Source: Torymus aiolomorphi (lineage: Eukaryota; Arthropoda; Insecta; Hymenoptera; Torymidae). From it: DNA of 64,000 nt. Positions 1-9,941 of this stretch are shown here, in pieces (positions within the stretch are counted from its first letter, which is position 1; each line of letters starts with the position of its first letter). The DNA is taken from assembly GCA_036365515.1 (NCBI GenBank), contig CM070875.1:89232128-89296127 (forward strand), written 5' to 3'. Both the position numbers and the translations under genes were made by a program. Under the pieces are notes generated by a model that made no database searches, had not been told where the DNA came from, and saw only the letters and a list, made by a program, of their open reading frames with translations.

Positions 1-1524
1 AATTCTTCTCGGCCGCGCTCAGAGTTCGACTAGCGAACTCTAGGACTCTTTCGTTGCCGTCTATTATCTGGTATAGCACTGCTCCAAGTCCTGTATCGCT
101 CGCATCAGTTTGCACCACGAACTGTGCGTTAGATACCGGTCTGTGGAGAATGGGTGCAGAAGCAACTAGCGCTTTTAGCTTTTGGAAGGCCTCTTCTTGT
201 GCCGTTGACCACTCGTATTTACGATCCTTTTTCGTTAGTTCGGTCAGTGGTTCAGCAATTGTGGCGAAGTTTGATAAAAACTTTCTATACCACGAGGCCA
301 TTCCTAGGAAGCGTCTCAGCTGACGGAGGTTTTTCGGCACCGGATATTCCATAATGGGCTTTATTTTCTCGGGGTCTGGTTTAAAACCATCCCTATTTAC
401 TATGACCCCGAGATATTGGACCTCATCGCGACAGAAGACACTCTTCTCGCGATTTATTGTGAGGCCCGCGTCCTTTATCCTATCTAGAACTCTTTTTAGA
501 ACCTCTTTATGCTCCTCGAATGTTTCTGTGACTATTATTATGTCATCGAGATACTAGTAAGCAAAGGTTCGAGTTCGGGGCCGATGACTTTGTCAATCAG
601 CCTCTGGAAGGACGCTCCGGCATACGAAAGACCGTAGGGCATTCTTGTAAATTGAAATAACCCTTTGCCTGGCACGGTGAAGGCCGTAGTCTCTTTGGAC
701 TCCGGATTTAGTGGTATTTGGTGGTACGCACTACTTAAATCCAACGTGGATATGTATCGCGCTTTCTGCAGTTTGCTTAAGATACTCTCCATGTATGGTA
801 ACGGGTATGCGTCTGGCCTTGACGCTGCGTTCACTTTTCTGAAGTCCACACAGAAACGGAACTTCCCGTTGGACTTGCGTACCATTACCACAGGGCTTGA
901 CCAGCCGCTTGTCGAAGGTTCTATTATACCCGCGAGTAGCATTTCCTCCACCTGCTTGTGCATCTCTTCCTCGAGTTTTCGAGATACTGGGTAGTACTTC
1001 TGTTTTATGGGTCTTGTGGAGCCGACGTCTACTGCATGCTCAACCCACGAAGTACACCCTAATGGTGCCAGGCCGTTTCCCATCAGCTCAGCTACTAAAG
1101 CTTCCGCTTCTTTGCGCTGCTCTTCTGTTGGGTCCGCCAACCCTATAGCTGATACGGACACGGTATTATTGGCGGTTATGGAGGCTACTTCTAACTTTAC
1201 GCTTGCATCATCATCTTTGAGATGCAGCGTATTGTCAGTGGGGTCTAAGACGGCGCTAAACTTCTTAATGAAGTTCACCCCCAAGTAGCACTCCGTGTCT
1301 AGGTCTGGCATGATTGCGACGCGCACATCCTTGCACACGCCTGCCACGACCATGGGGAGCTGTAAGCCGATGGAATTCATCCCAGTCCAGGAAGCTCCAG
1401 TATCGAAGAGTGCCCGTAGCCTGTAGCCGGCTACACCTACTTGAAGCCACCATCGCGAGCATGTTTCCTGGTTATCTTCGTTCTGCTGAGTCGCGGGCAC
1501 TTCTTCGCTCTCTCCTTCAGGCAA
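1..1524 (-). pseudogene. Ty3/Gypsy pol: protease and reverse transcriptase, start of RNase H (partial, frameshifted)
   Basis: Retrotransposon polyprotein that would cleave Gag and reverse-transcribe element RNA inside virus-like particles. Seen: an aspartic protease motif ALFDTGAS in the N-terminal 50 residues, then RT blocks WSSPVVMVRKSNGKFRF, LDLSSAYHQIPL and FTRMPYGLSYAGASF. Reading stops at 538, but the active-site YLDD and following IIIVT are present one frame over at about 520-555, so a small indel sits next to the catalytic motif. Downstream, thumb-type sequence (GMASWYRKFLS) and the first RNase H strand (VQTDASDTGLG) run to the window edge, so the 3' half and 3' LTR are outside. Pol lies in the -1 frame relative to the capsid ORF just upstream (1584-2636), as expected for gag-pol frameshifting. 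Family assignment is firm; activity is unlikely. Confidence 0.9.
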
Positions 1525-1583
1525 TTGGACCGAGTTACCCTCGGTCGCTGATGTGAGAGCTGGGGGCGGGCGTGTGGCCGTGT

Positions 1584-2636
1584 TTACCTGCCCCCTTGGC
1601 CGTTTCCCTGCTGGTTTCCGGCAGCATTGGGGTTGCGGTCGCTTCCCCTTTGCTCGTTGCCGTAACCCCTTCGGTACTCTGGCCTTTGTGGAGGTCCATT
1701 ACTCCTTGGACTTGGCGGCCTAGCCTGGTGGGTCGCGCTACTACCCCCACTAGGCTGATTATTACTTTGCCCGCCTTCCCGCTGCCTGTTCTCCCAATTA
1801 TTCTTTTTCTTGGGCTTCTTGAACGACTGTGGGTTTGGCGTTTGCCCACTATTTCCGTCGGTGCCTTTCTTTGTCAAGCTTGACAAACACTCGGCCATCA
1901 CCCGACGGAACATAGCCTCGAGGCTTTCTCGAGGCTCCTGCTGTTGTTGCCCCATCGCCGCCACTCCTGGATTCTGCTTTTTCCGCTGATCCGTGGTTGG
2001 CTCTGTAGGTACGTAGGCAAACTCTGGCAAGTAAGTGCGCTCTGGCGGTGGTGGCGAGTGATACACCTTATCTGCCGCGAGCGCTAATTCGGCCTCCCGG
2101 GCTAAATCCAGGAGCCCTCGGTAATCCGTAATTTGATTACGCATCACCATTTTTTGTAGTTCTGGCCGCATGTTCCGGTGCAACATGTCCAATTGTTGGG
2201 GCATGCTAGGCACCGGAACTAACTTGAGAATCAAGGCTTGCAGATTCACTACGTAATCTCTCGTGAGTTCGTTTCTGCCTTGAGTCCTCGCGTTTATCTC
2301 CGCTAGGATTCGCTGTTGATGGCCCCTGTCACCGCCATACATGTGTATTATGGCCTCTTGGAAGTCTTGCCAAGATCGCCACGTATGACGGTTACTCCTA
2401 TACCAGGTGGCCGCTACTCCACTCAGGAGCTCTGACAATGACGAGAGTACTTCGTCGTACGTCAGATTTGCTAGAGCTCGACATTCCTCTACTCTCGTGA
2501 GGAATAACTCGACGCTCTGCTCCTTCAAGGACCCAGAGAACTTGATGTGCCATTTCCTTACGATTTGGCCAACATCACGGTTCGTCTGTTGAGGCACGTA
2601 CGTCTGCCTCGTAGACTGGTCCAGTGTAGCGCTCAC
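1584..2636 (-). CDS. Gypsy Gag capsid ORF
   Basis: Retrotransposon Gag, the particle-forming protein. About 350 codons. The first 200 residues carry a typical retrotransposon-Gag pattern (a stretch around FSGSLKEQSVELFL, then AATWYRSN, then LTRDYVVNLQALI and DMLHRNMRPELQ). The C-terminal third is Gln/Asn/Gly/Pro/Arg rich and basic, which would suit nucleic-acid binding, but I see no CCHC zinc knuckle. The apparent start is GTG overlapping the stop of the upstream poly-Q ORF (GTGA at 2633-2636), so this is probably not an independent start; a -1 slip or a lost base joining the two ORFs is likelier. The frame is open end to end, unlike the pol frame downstream. Confidence 0.8.
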   Translation of the reverse strand: MSATLDQSTRQTYVPQQTNRDVGQIVRKWHIKFSGSLKEQSVELFLTRVEECRALANLTYDEVLSSLSELLSGVAATWYRSNRHTWRSWQDFQEAIIHMYGGDRGHQQRILAEINARTQGRNELTRDYVVNLQALILKLVPVPSMPQQLDMLHRNMRPELQKMVMRNQITDYRGLLDLAREAELALAADKVYHSPPPPERTYLPEFAYVPTEPTTDQRKKQNPGVAAMGQQQQEPRESLEAMFRRVMAECLSSLTKKGTDGNSGQTPNPQSFKKPKKKNNWENRQREGGQSNNQPSGGSSATHQARPPSPRSNGPPQRPEYRRGYGNEQRGSDRNPNAAGNQQGNGQGGR

Positions 2637-3403
2637 CCCGCCTGACGCTGTGTAGGATTTCTTCCGCTATTCCTCCTAGCGTCCCTTGGCGATTCAGTAT
2701 TGGGGCTGCTGCTGTCAAAATTCACATATGTGAACGTGTCCTGAAAGTTCACATGTGGTGATCCTCGTCCCCTGCCCGCACTCGGTAGTTGGACTCCCTC
2801 CAAGCGCGTGCTTGAGGGTGGGTGTCGAGCTTCTTGGAGTATTCGCACACTCTCTTTGAGCTCTTCCACCTCTTTGACGAGTCTATGGATCACCGACAGC
2901 AGCTGTTCTGAGACTACGTTATCTCCCACAGCAATCCCTGCGGTACGCTGTTCCCCCGCACTTGGCCACTCAAAACTCTGTGGCTGCGGTGGACTTCGCG
3001 TTTGCTGCCAGAACGCGTGCTGCCCATTTTGTGCCGACAACGACTCTTGTTCTTGACTCCGCCGGAATTGTCGTTGCCTGCGCTGCTCTTCTAGCAACGC
3101 CTGCTGTCGCTGCTGCTCTTGATGCTTTCGCTGTTGCTGCCGCTGCTGCTCCTGCTGTTGTTGCTGTTGCTGCCGTCGCTGCTGCTCCATCTGCTGCTGC
3201 TGCTGCATTTGCTGCTGCTGCATTTGCTGCTGCTGCAGTTGTTGCTGTTGAAGCTGTTGCTGTTGGAGCTGTCCCTCGGCTTCGGCTGGAGATGTCCCGG
3301 TGGGTGCTGCAGAGCTCAATATCTCTGTCCCGGAACCCTCCTGGCCGTTTGCCTCATCCGCTGGCTCCACCACTGCATTATGTGCTTGTTGTGGAGCGTT
3401 CAT
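2633..3403 (-). CDS. Gypsy leader ORF with polyglutamine tract
   Basis: About 256 codons between the first leader ORF and the Gag capsid ORF of the Gypsy element. The middle (about residues 45-105) is almost pure Gln, encoded by a CAG/CAA repeat at about 3100-3270, followed by a coiled-coil-like stretch (VIHRLVKEVEELKESVRIL) and a Ser/Arg-rich tail. It starts with ATG overlapping the upstream stop as ATGA (3400-3403), so translation could be coupled. Function not recognised; position makes it an N-terminal Gag extension or accessory protein. The antisense ORFs over the repeat are shadows of the CAG tract. Confidence 0.6.
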   Translation of the reverse strand: MNAPQQAHNAVVEPADEANGQEGSGTEILSSAAPTGTSPAEAEGQLQQQQLQQQQLQQQQMQQQQMQQQQQMEQQRRQQQQQQQEQQRQQQRKHQEQQRQQALLEEQRRQRQFRRSQEQESLSAQNGQHAFWQQTRSPPQPQSFEWPSAGEQRTAGIAVGDNVVSEQLLSVIHRLVKEVEELKESVRILQEARHPPSSTRLEGVQLPSAGRGRGSPHVNFQDTFTYVNFDSSSPNTESPRDARRNSGRNPTQRQAG

Positions 3404-3888
3404 CCTCCGAGACTCCGAGAGTTTTGCATCACTATCGGGTCATCAAGGAGCGTAATGAACGGGTGCGGTTGGTCTGGATCAGTATTGGGATCCACAATAG
3501 TCGACCCAGACTTGTTCATCAACGTTAAGTCGATGAACGCCCTTCGGGACTGCTCGCGTTTAGCAAACGCTTGCTTCTCCGACAGCTCCGGCTCTGGCAC
3601 AAAATCGGCGGCACTGTAATCGCCCATAAGCCACTTGATCGTTGTCAGCATATTCACTGATTGCAGATCTGACTGCTGCAGACCAAGGGCTTGCATGGCC
3701 TCGATAATTTCCTCTTCGGGCTGTGTATACGCCCAATTGAGTATCGCAGATTCCGCAAATTGCGACGATCGGGCCATGGTGTCAATTGGCTGTGCGCTTC
3801 CCCACGAACTTATTTTACTAGCACGAGTAGTATCCTGATTGATGGCAGAGAGAGTTTGCCTTTTCAACCCGTGAGCTAACTTTTTCAA
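3400..3888 (-). CDS. Gypsy first ORF, unknown function
   Basis: About 162 codons, the first ORF after the 5' LTR and an 850-bp leader. No domain recognised; the middle is acidic (QPEEEIIEAMQAL) and the C-terminal part is polar. It ends in TGA sharing ATGA with the next ORF. The ATG at 3886-3888 is the first good start after the leader. Intact frame and tight coupling to the poly-Q ORF suggest it belongs to the element rather than being chance coding. Three Gag-side ORFs in series is unusual for a Ty3/Gypsy element, which normally has one Gag. Confidence 0.55.
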   Translation of the reverse strand: MKKLAHGLKRQTLSAINQDTTRASKISSWGSAQPIDTMARSSQFAESAILNWAYTQPEEEIIEAMQALGLQQSDLQSVNMLTTIKWLMGDYSAADFVPEPELSEKQAFAKREQSRRAFIDLTLMNKSGSTIVDPNTDPDQPHPFITLLDDPIVMQNSRSLGG

Positions 3889-4736
3889 CGCGAACCCGGG
3901 TTACTTTCTAAGAGCTACGGCGGTTGCTCTTAACCTCGATAATGTACGAGGATTTCCCGTATGCGGCTCTAAAAAAAAATAAAAGCTATTTCTGTAATTA
4001 ATTACGATTTGTAATTAATTACGCTCCACTACTCGCACTTGTAATTTTAAAATAAATATATGTGAAAAAAATTATATATATATGTGTCAAAACGGACAAA
4101 ATCACCAAAAACACAAAAAAATAAATACAATTTTCACCTAAAAAAAAAAATAAAAACAATTTTTAAGTTCGAGGGGATTTTTGCGCTCGAGTTTTTACTC
4201 GGGCGCACAGTCAACTTTTTGTTCCGAGAGTGCTTGCCGACTTTCTCTCGATCTTCTTCTAACTGCACGATAAAAGAAAAAAAAAATTTTATTTTTCGCC
4301 CAAAAAAAAATAATTCGTATCGGAAATACGAGGACGAGAAGAAAAAAAAATTTTCGAGACGAGAAAAAAAATTAATTAAAAAATTAATTATCGCTAAAAA
4401 AAAATTTTGTCGTTAAAAAATTAATTGTTATTAAAAAACTTTAATTGTTAACAATAATTCCTCAACGCTCCAAAAATTCCGCGATCAATATCTCTCCTCG
4501 TCGGCACACTAGGTCGAGGGTTATTGGCTATCGCACGCCTAACCTCTCGACCGCACTCTCGCAACAGCACGGCTGTGTCACGCACACGCACACACGCGCC
4601 TACGAGCTGCGGCACGAAGAGCCTTTGTTTGCAGCTTACGCTCAGCTACGCTGCTGAGCTTCTTCGCGCCAAGCTTCGCCGCGAATCACGTACGCGTCGC
4701 AGGTCCTTCTCCACCCCAAAACGTTGTGGCGCCAGT
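3889..4736 (-). other. Gypsy 5' leader with primer-binding site
   Basis: Non-coding leader between the LTR and the first ORF, A/T rich with poly-A runs. On the minus strand the LTR end (...GTTACA) is followed after two bases by TGGCGCCACAACG (plus 4722-4734), a good primer-binding site that would pair with a tRNA 3' end. Plus-strand ORFs here (4084-4416, 4445-4657) are low-complexity shadows. Confidence 0.6.
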
Positions 4737-5807
4737 TGTAACCGCATGGCTAGTGGGGAAAATCCCAACAAGCCACAGGCCAGCGATGCCCTAGAACACG
4801 GTGCCGCGGGTGTCAGACTAAAATGACTTGCCCGGGGATCTGCTCCTGGAATCCCGAAAACAACGCGAAGATCGCACACGAACTTCGCTTTCCAACTAAT
4901 TGGATCGCTGAGTGAAAAGCGCGCGCTCGACGAGTAAAGCGCGCGGCCGCTATGCTCAGATATGAAAACGACCGGCGGAGTCGTTTTCCCGCGGAGGCGG
5001 CGGTATCCGGGAGAAGGACAGGTTGTAAAGAACAACGCGACGAGTAACTAGATATCACAATATATTCACAAACACTAATCTTTACAAGCACGACGCAAGT
5101 GCTGATTAGAACAAAGAGTTAGTTCGCGCGCGACCGTTAATATTCAAACGCGCGAACTACACGGCGCGCGGCGAAGCTGCTAATTTCGCGCGCGGTGTTA
5201 AAGTACGGAGGGCTGACACACACCCCCACGTACACGGCACAGAAGGCTTGCACGGGGCGATTTCCGTGCGAGCCTTTACAATAAACCCGCGAGAGGAGAG
5301 TAGAAAACTTACGTTAGGAAGGAGCAGCCGGTGCACTCGACTCTCTCTCGCTCCCTGTCGCTCGCACAGCAGTTGTGCTATCTTTCTCTCTCTCTCTTGC
5401 TCGCTGTATCGTGTCGGCAGGCGGGTTGGCTGCCGGCTCGTTTCTCACAGTCTCGTGCGGCTCACGCGGCTCGGGACAGCTCTCTCTCTGTCTCTCTTTC
5501 GCACGTTCACTATATACGGCGCCTCCACTACACTCGCGGGGTCTCACAAGGTACGATAGGACGGCGCGGACAAGTAAAAACAGGAGAGACACGGAGGAGA
5601 TGTTTTTCGCGCGATGGCAGACACGAATATGGCTCCCTTTTCTCGCGGGAACCAGTTAGCAGCTTCGCGACGGATTACGGGCATTTTACGTGTCGCGAGA
5701 CCGATTCGCTACGCGCGGCGCGCCTCGATTCGGCTGCGCAGGAGTTGCGCGCGCGCGCTCACTACCTTCGCGCGGTAGATTAGAATCGCGGCTAGACACG
5801 CGTTACA
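4737..5807 (-). repeat. Ty3/Gypsy 5' LTR (about 1071 bp)
   Basis: Begins TGTAAC and ends GTTACA, the short inverted termini of an LTR, and adjoins the primer-binding site on its internal side. In element orientation this is the 5' LTR (gag and pol run to the left). It is GC-richer than its surroundings, with CT-rich tracts and many CGCG motifs. The partner LTR lies beyond the left edge, so identity between the two cannot be read. ORFs within it are not considered genes. Confidence 0.75.
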
Positions 5808-5980
5808 CGCTTAAGAGTAGTTTTGAATTCTTAATTTCTGAAATAAAAGAGTAAATTATTAAGAAAATTACATTAATTATATATTAAGATATATTTTATT
5901 CTATTTTTTTCACATCACCTTGGAGGTAAATAGAAAGATGCGTTTTATTTTTAAGTGGTATCCCCAGTAGGCCTAATCCA
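5808..5980. repeat. Left 173-bp inverted repeat arm (pairs with 8907-9079)
   Basis: The reverse complement of this segment matches 8907-9079 over its whole 173 bp with only a few mismatches. It starts exactly where the Gypsy LTR ends, at the bases CGCTTAAGAG, and ends near CCTAATCCA. Together the arms bracket the Helitron helicase remnant. Confidence 0.85.
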
Positions 5981-6679
5981 CTGTCTTTGTCACTATAAAA
6001 TTTCAGAAAACATTAAAATTGTTACAATAAAAGTATATTTTTTTATAATATAATATATATTTTGTAAAATTAAATTTAATAATTAAATGAGTTGAATTAC
6101 ATGATAATAATAAGTTAAATTCTTCGAAATGTTTTATTCAATTTTTGAATTGTTTTTTTATTTTTTTTTTTTTATATTTAATATTTTCTGATATGCTATT
6201 TAAAATTTTCCAACGTTATTTGTATATTCCATTGTCCTAAATGAAAGAAAAAATATTGTTGTTTTAATTAATTAAAAATTAATTCAAAAAATTAATTAAT
6301 TAATAATTATATAAAAATTTCCCTAAAAAACAAAATTCAATTATTGTAAAGAAAGATTTTTAAATTCTTCTAAAATTTTGTCAACTTTAAGTTTTCCAAT
6401 TTTGAGTTTTGTATTTTTATTGTTCTGTTGTTTTCTTGTTTTTTTTTGACTGATGATTTAGTTTTAATTTATCTTTTTCAATAATTTTATCTGATTCTAA
6501 ATTAATCATGTATTCCATATAATTTTGTTCATATTCTAAATAGTCTAAAACTAATAATTTATTATGTATTTATTATTATTATTGAATAACTAATAAATAT
6601 ATTGTTGTTTTTTATAATTTACTTTCGTTCTGTGTAGTTGACATATTCTAAAAAGAAAAATATTTCAAAATTAATTATC
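5981..6679. other. AT-rich spacer, no gene seen
   Basis: Very AT-rich sequence between the left inverted arm and the helicase C-terminus. No ORF of interest; only poly-T and TTAATTAA runs. Confidence 0.6.
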
Positions 6680-8850
6680 TCAAATTTCTTTCCAAACGAT
6701 ATTTATAATTTCATCTTTATTTTCTGAATTATTTTCAATAAAAATTTTATCTGGGTTTTTACATCTTGATAATGCTACATATAATTGACCATGAGAAAAT
6801 AATGGTCTTCTAATATATATTCCAACACTATCAAAACTTTGACCTCGTGATTTATTAATAGTCATAGTAAACGCTAATATTAAAGGAAATTATTTTCTAT
6901 ATAAAATAAATTGTAATGATGAAGAATTAACAGTGTTTAATGTAATTCGAGGAATAAAAACTATGTTTCCAGAGTTTTCACCTGTTATTATTTCTGCTTC
7001 TATGTTGTATTTAAATAATTTAGTAATTTTTAATCGTGTTCCATTACATAATCCATCGTTAATACTTAAATTTCTTATTAACATTACAGTAGTATTTATT
7101 TTAAGTTTTAATTTATGTGGTGGTAGTCCTTCACGTATATTGTTTAAAGTTTCAATCGGGTAATTAATATGGATGTTATCATCAGATAAATCTACATCTT
7201 TATGAGTAGCATAATCTAAACTATAATACGTATTTTCTTCAGTATTTAATAGATTTAAAATTTTATTATTTAAAATATTTGCATCTTCATTATGTGATGT
7301 TAATATAACTCTATTTATTGATATACTACAATTTATATTTTCATATATTTTAAAACAAACATCGTTTGTTTTAAAACTATCAGGTATAACAAATGAATTA
7401 AATTTACCTTCTCCAATATCTAATAAAAATGAAGCAAACATGATATCTTTTGAACGGATATTTGTTTTCAAATACATTATATTAAATAATGACCAAAGAT
7501 TTGAATATTTTATTGTTTCTTGAATTATTGTGCTTCTACAACCATTTTTAACAACTGGGAGAATTTGTCTAAAATCACCTCATAAAATTAATAATTTTCC
7601 TCCGAATAGTAGATTATTATTACAAACATCTTGTAAAGTTTTATCAAAAATTTCTAAAGCTTTACGTGGAATCATTGACGCTTCATCCCAAATAATCGCA
7701 AAAACTTCACGAAATTTTTTTTTATCTCATTCAAATTTTAAAAATGCACTTTCAATATTGTTTAAATCTAAAGGTAATCTAAAAGTTTTATGACTGGTCA
7801 TACCCTTTGGTAATAGTATAGATGCTATACCAGTCCAAGCCATTGATATAATTTTTTGTTCTATTGGCAAAAAATAATAAATTAAAGTTTTATATAAAAA
7901 CGTTTTACCTGAACCTCCAGGACCATCAATAAAGTTAATTTTATGTTCATTATTTAATATTTGTGTAAAAATTGTTTTTTGATCTGTGTTTAATTGACTA
8001 TAGTAATTATTAAACATTTGTTTCTTTATTATTTTCATTATTTGTATCGAAAATTTCATCAGGTTCAGGTAATCCAAAATCTTTACAAGACATTTCTTCA
8101 ACTTTTAAAATTTCGTTTATATAATGAAGAGCTCGGTTATTTTTATTATTGTCAAAATCTTCTGTAAAATATTTATTAAATTTTGTCCAAATAGTATTAC
8201 CATTAATGTTATCTGTTACTAAAAACCAAGTAAAAAATTTACGCAATTGAACTGGTAACATTATATTACAAGCTTCTTCAAAAATTTTGTCAATCTGTAA
8301 ATCATCTTCGATTAGACCTATTTGTATTGCTGTTTCTTTGTAAGTATTATATGTTTTATTTTCAAATGTACGTAATTTTTCAAAAGATGTTGCGCCTTTA
8401 ACACGATTTAAAATTAATTTTAAATGAAATCTTTCGATATCTCTTGGAGATACGACATTTAAACTTCCTATAGCAACATGTTTTAGTTCTCGTTGACGTT
8501 TTATCCAATTTTTATTCTTAAAAATATAATATTTTGGTATATTAACGTATTTAATATTTTTTGCATTTTTATCTTTTTTATTTAATTCAAACCACGGTTA
8601 ATGTAGTTTTCCAGTTATCTAAAGCTTTTTCCTCCTTATTTTCTTCGAAAATTATATTTTGTTTATTTTCGGTGTGAATTGCTAAACGTATTACGGTGTG
8701 ACTTCTACCACATAAAGGAAATTCTTGTAATCTCCATGCTGCTTCCATGGGACTCAAATATCTACCATCTTATTATGTTTGAGATCGTCAACTTCTTGGT
8801 AAGCTTCACATATCTGTGGTTGCATCCTTTTTATGACCCCGAAAACCTCT
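6680..8850 (-). pseudogene. Helitron-type PIF1 helicase, degenerate and N-truncated
   Basis: Remnant of the helicase half of a Helitron Rep/helicase protein, which unwinds DNA during rolling-circle transposition. Pieces in several frames, in order along the minus strand: a pre-helicase region (SPMEAAWRL near 8760, then SPRDIERFHLKLIL, then LRKFFTWFLV and LKDFGLPEPDE-type sequence), Walker A GPGGSGKTFLY near 7910, Walker B IIWDEASMIP near 7680, GDFRQILPVV near 7570, and the C-terminal SF1 motif GQLYVALSRCK near 6770. Frameshifts separate the pieces. The HUH nuclease (Rep) part that should precede it is absent; homology stops near 8850. The Helitron family is clear; there is no functional element here. 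Confidence 0.85.
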
Positions 8851-8906
8851 CAGTAACAATTTTCATCGACATTCTTAAAGATTTAAATCTTGGATACAAT
8901 TCATTA

Positions 8907-9079
8907 TGGATTAGGCTTACTGGGGTTACCACTTAAAAATAAAACGCATCTTTCTATTTACCTCCAAGGTGATGTGGAAAAAATAGAATAAAATATATCT
9001 TAATATATAATTAATGTAATTTTCTTAATAATTTATTCTTTTATTTCAGAAATTAAGAATTCAAAACTACTCTTAAGCG
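8907..9079. repeat. Right 173-bp inverted repeat arm
   Basis: Inverse partner of 5808-5980, same length. The outer part (from about 8985) recurs in direct orientation at about 9155-9250, giving a tandem duplication of about 170 bp that ends close to the piggyBac target site. Confidence 0.85.
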
Positions 9080-9319
9080 TTACATCTATAAATATTACCC
9101 TGTTAATAAAACATGAAAAATATAAATTATTAATTTTATATAATATATGAAATATACATAAAATATATTTTTATATATAATTAATGTAATTTTCTCAATA
9201 ATTTACTCTTTTATTTCAGAAATTAAGAATTCAAAATTACTCTTAAACGTTACATCTGTATATACTACCTTATTAACCCTTTGCGGCATACATTTTTTGT
9301 TCAAGTGTATTTCGATAAA

Positions 9320-9700
9320 ATTTGGTACACATGGGGTTTTGGGGTCGCTGATTACGAATCTCAGGTTAGTTTTGCAAGATTCAAAATGGCGGATCTAAGA
9401 TGGCGGACAAAATTTTTGAAAGTCAACCAAATTCAATCAAATTTGGTACACAGGGGTTTTTGGGGTCGCTGATTACGAATATGAGGTTAGTTTTGCAAAA
9501 TTCAAAATGGTGGATCCAAGATGGCGGACAAAATTTTTTAATGTCAACCAAATTCGATCAAATAAGGTAGACAGGGGTTTTTGTAGTCGCTGATTTCGAA
9601 TCTGAAGTTAGTTTTGCAAAATTCAAAATGTCGGATCCAAGATGGCGAATGAGATTTTTTATATTCAACAAAATTTGATCTAAAATGGTGTCAAAATTGT
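9320..9700. repeat. piggyBac left subterminal tandem repeats
   Basis: Three and a partial copies of a unit of about 110-120 bp, each containing ATTCAAAATGGCGGATC and GGGGTCGCTGATTACGAAT-type cores. One copy appears in inverse orientation at about 12000-12110 near the other end, so the subterminal regions form a second layer of inverted repeat. Such repeats are candidate transposase-binding sites (inference). Confidence 0.75.
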
Positions 9701-9941
9701 TATTTGTTTCTATGTAAATTATTACCACTCTCAGCTAAACCCAGAGACACGACGAGGACGTGGTGGTTATAGTCTCCATGTTTTTTTTTGTATTTAAAAA
9801 AAATTTTTTTTTTGTTTTTTTATTTTTTTTTGTTATTTATTTTTTTATTTTTTGTGTTTTTTGATTTTTTTATTTCTATTTGTTATTATTTTTATATATT
9901 TTCTATTTTTTTTATATATATTATAAATATTTGATTTTTAT

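Noticed and set aside
2962..3619. Plus-strand Ala- and Leu-rich ORFs
   Set aside because: Antisense of the CAG/CAA polyglutamine tract of the Gypsy ORF.
8679..8936. Plus-strand 85-codon ORF
   Set aside because: Antisense to the Helitron pre-helicase region and running into the inverted-repeat arm.
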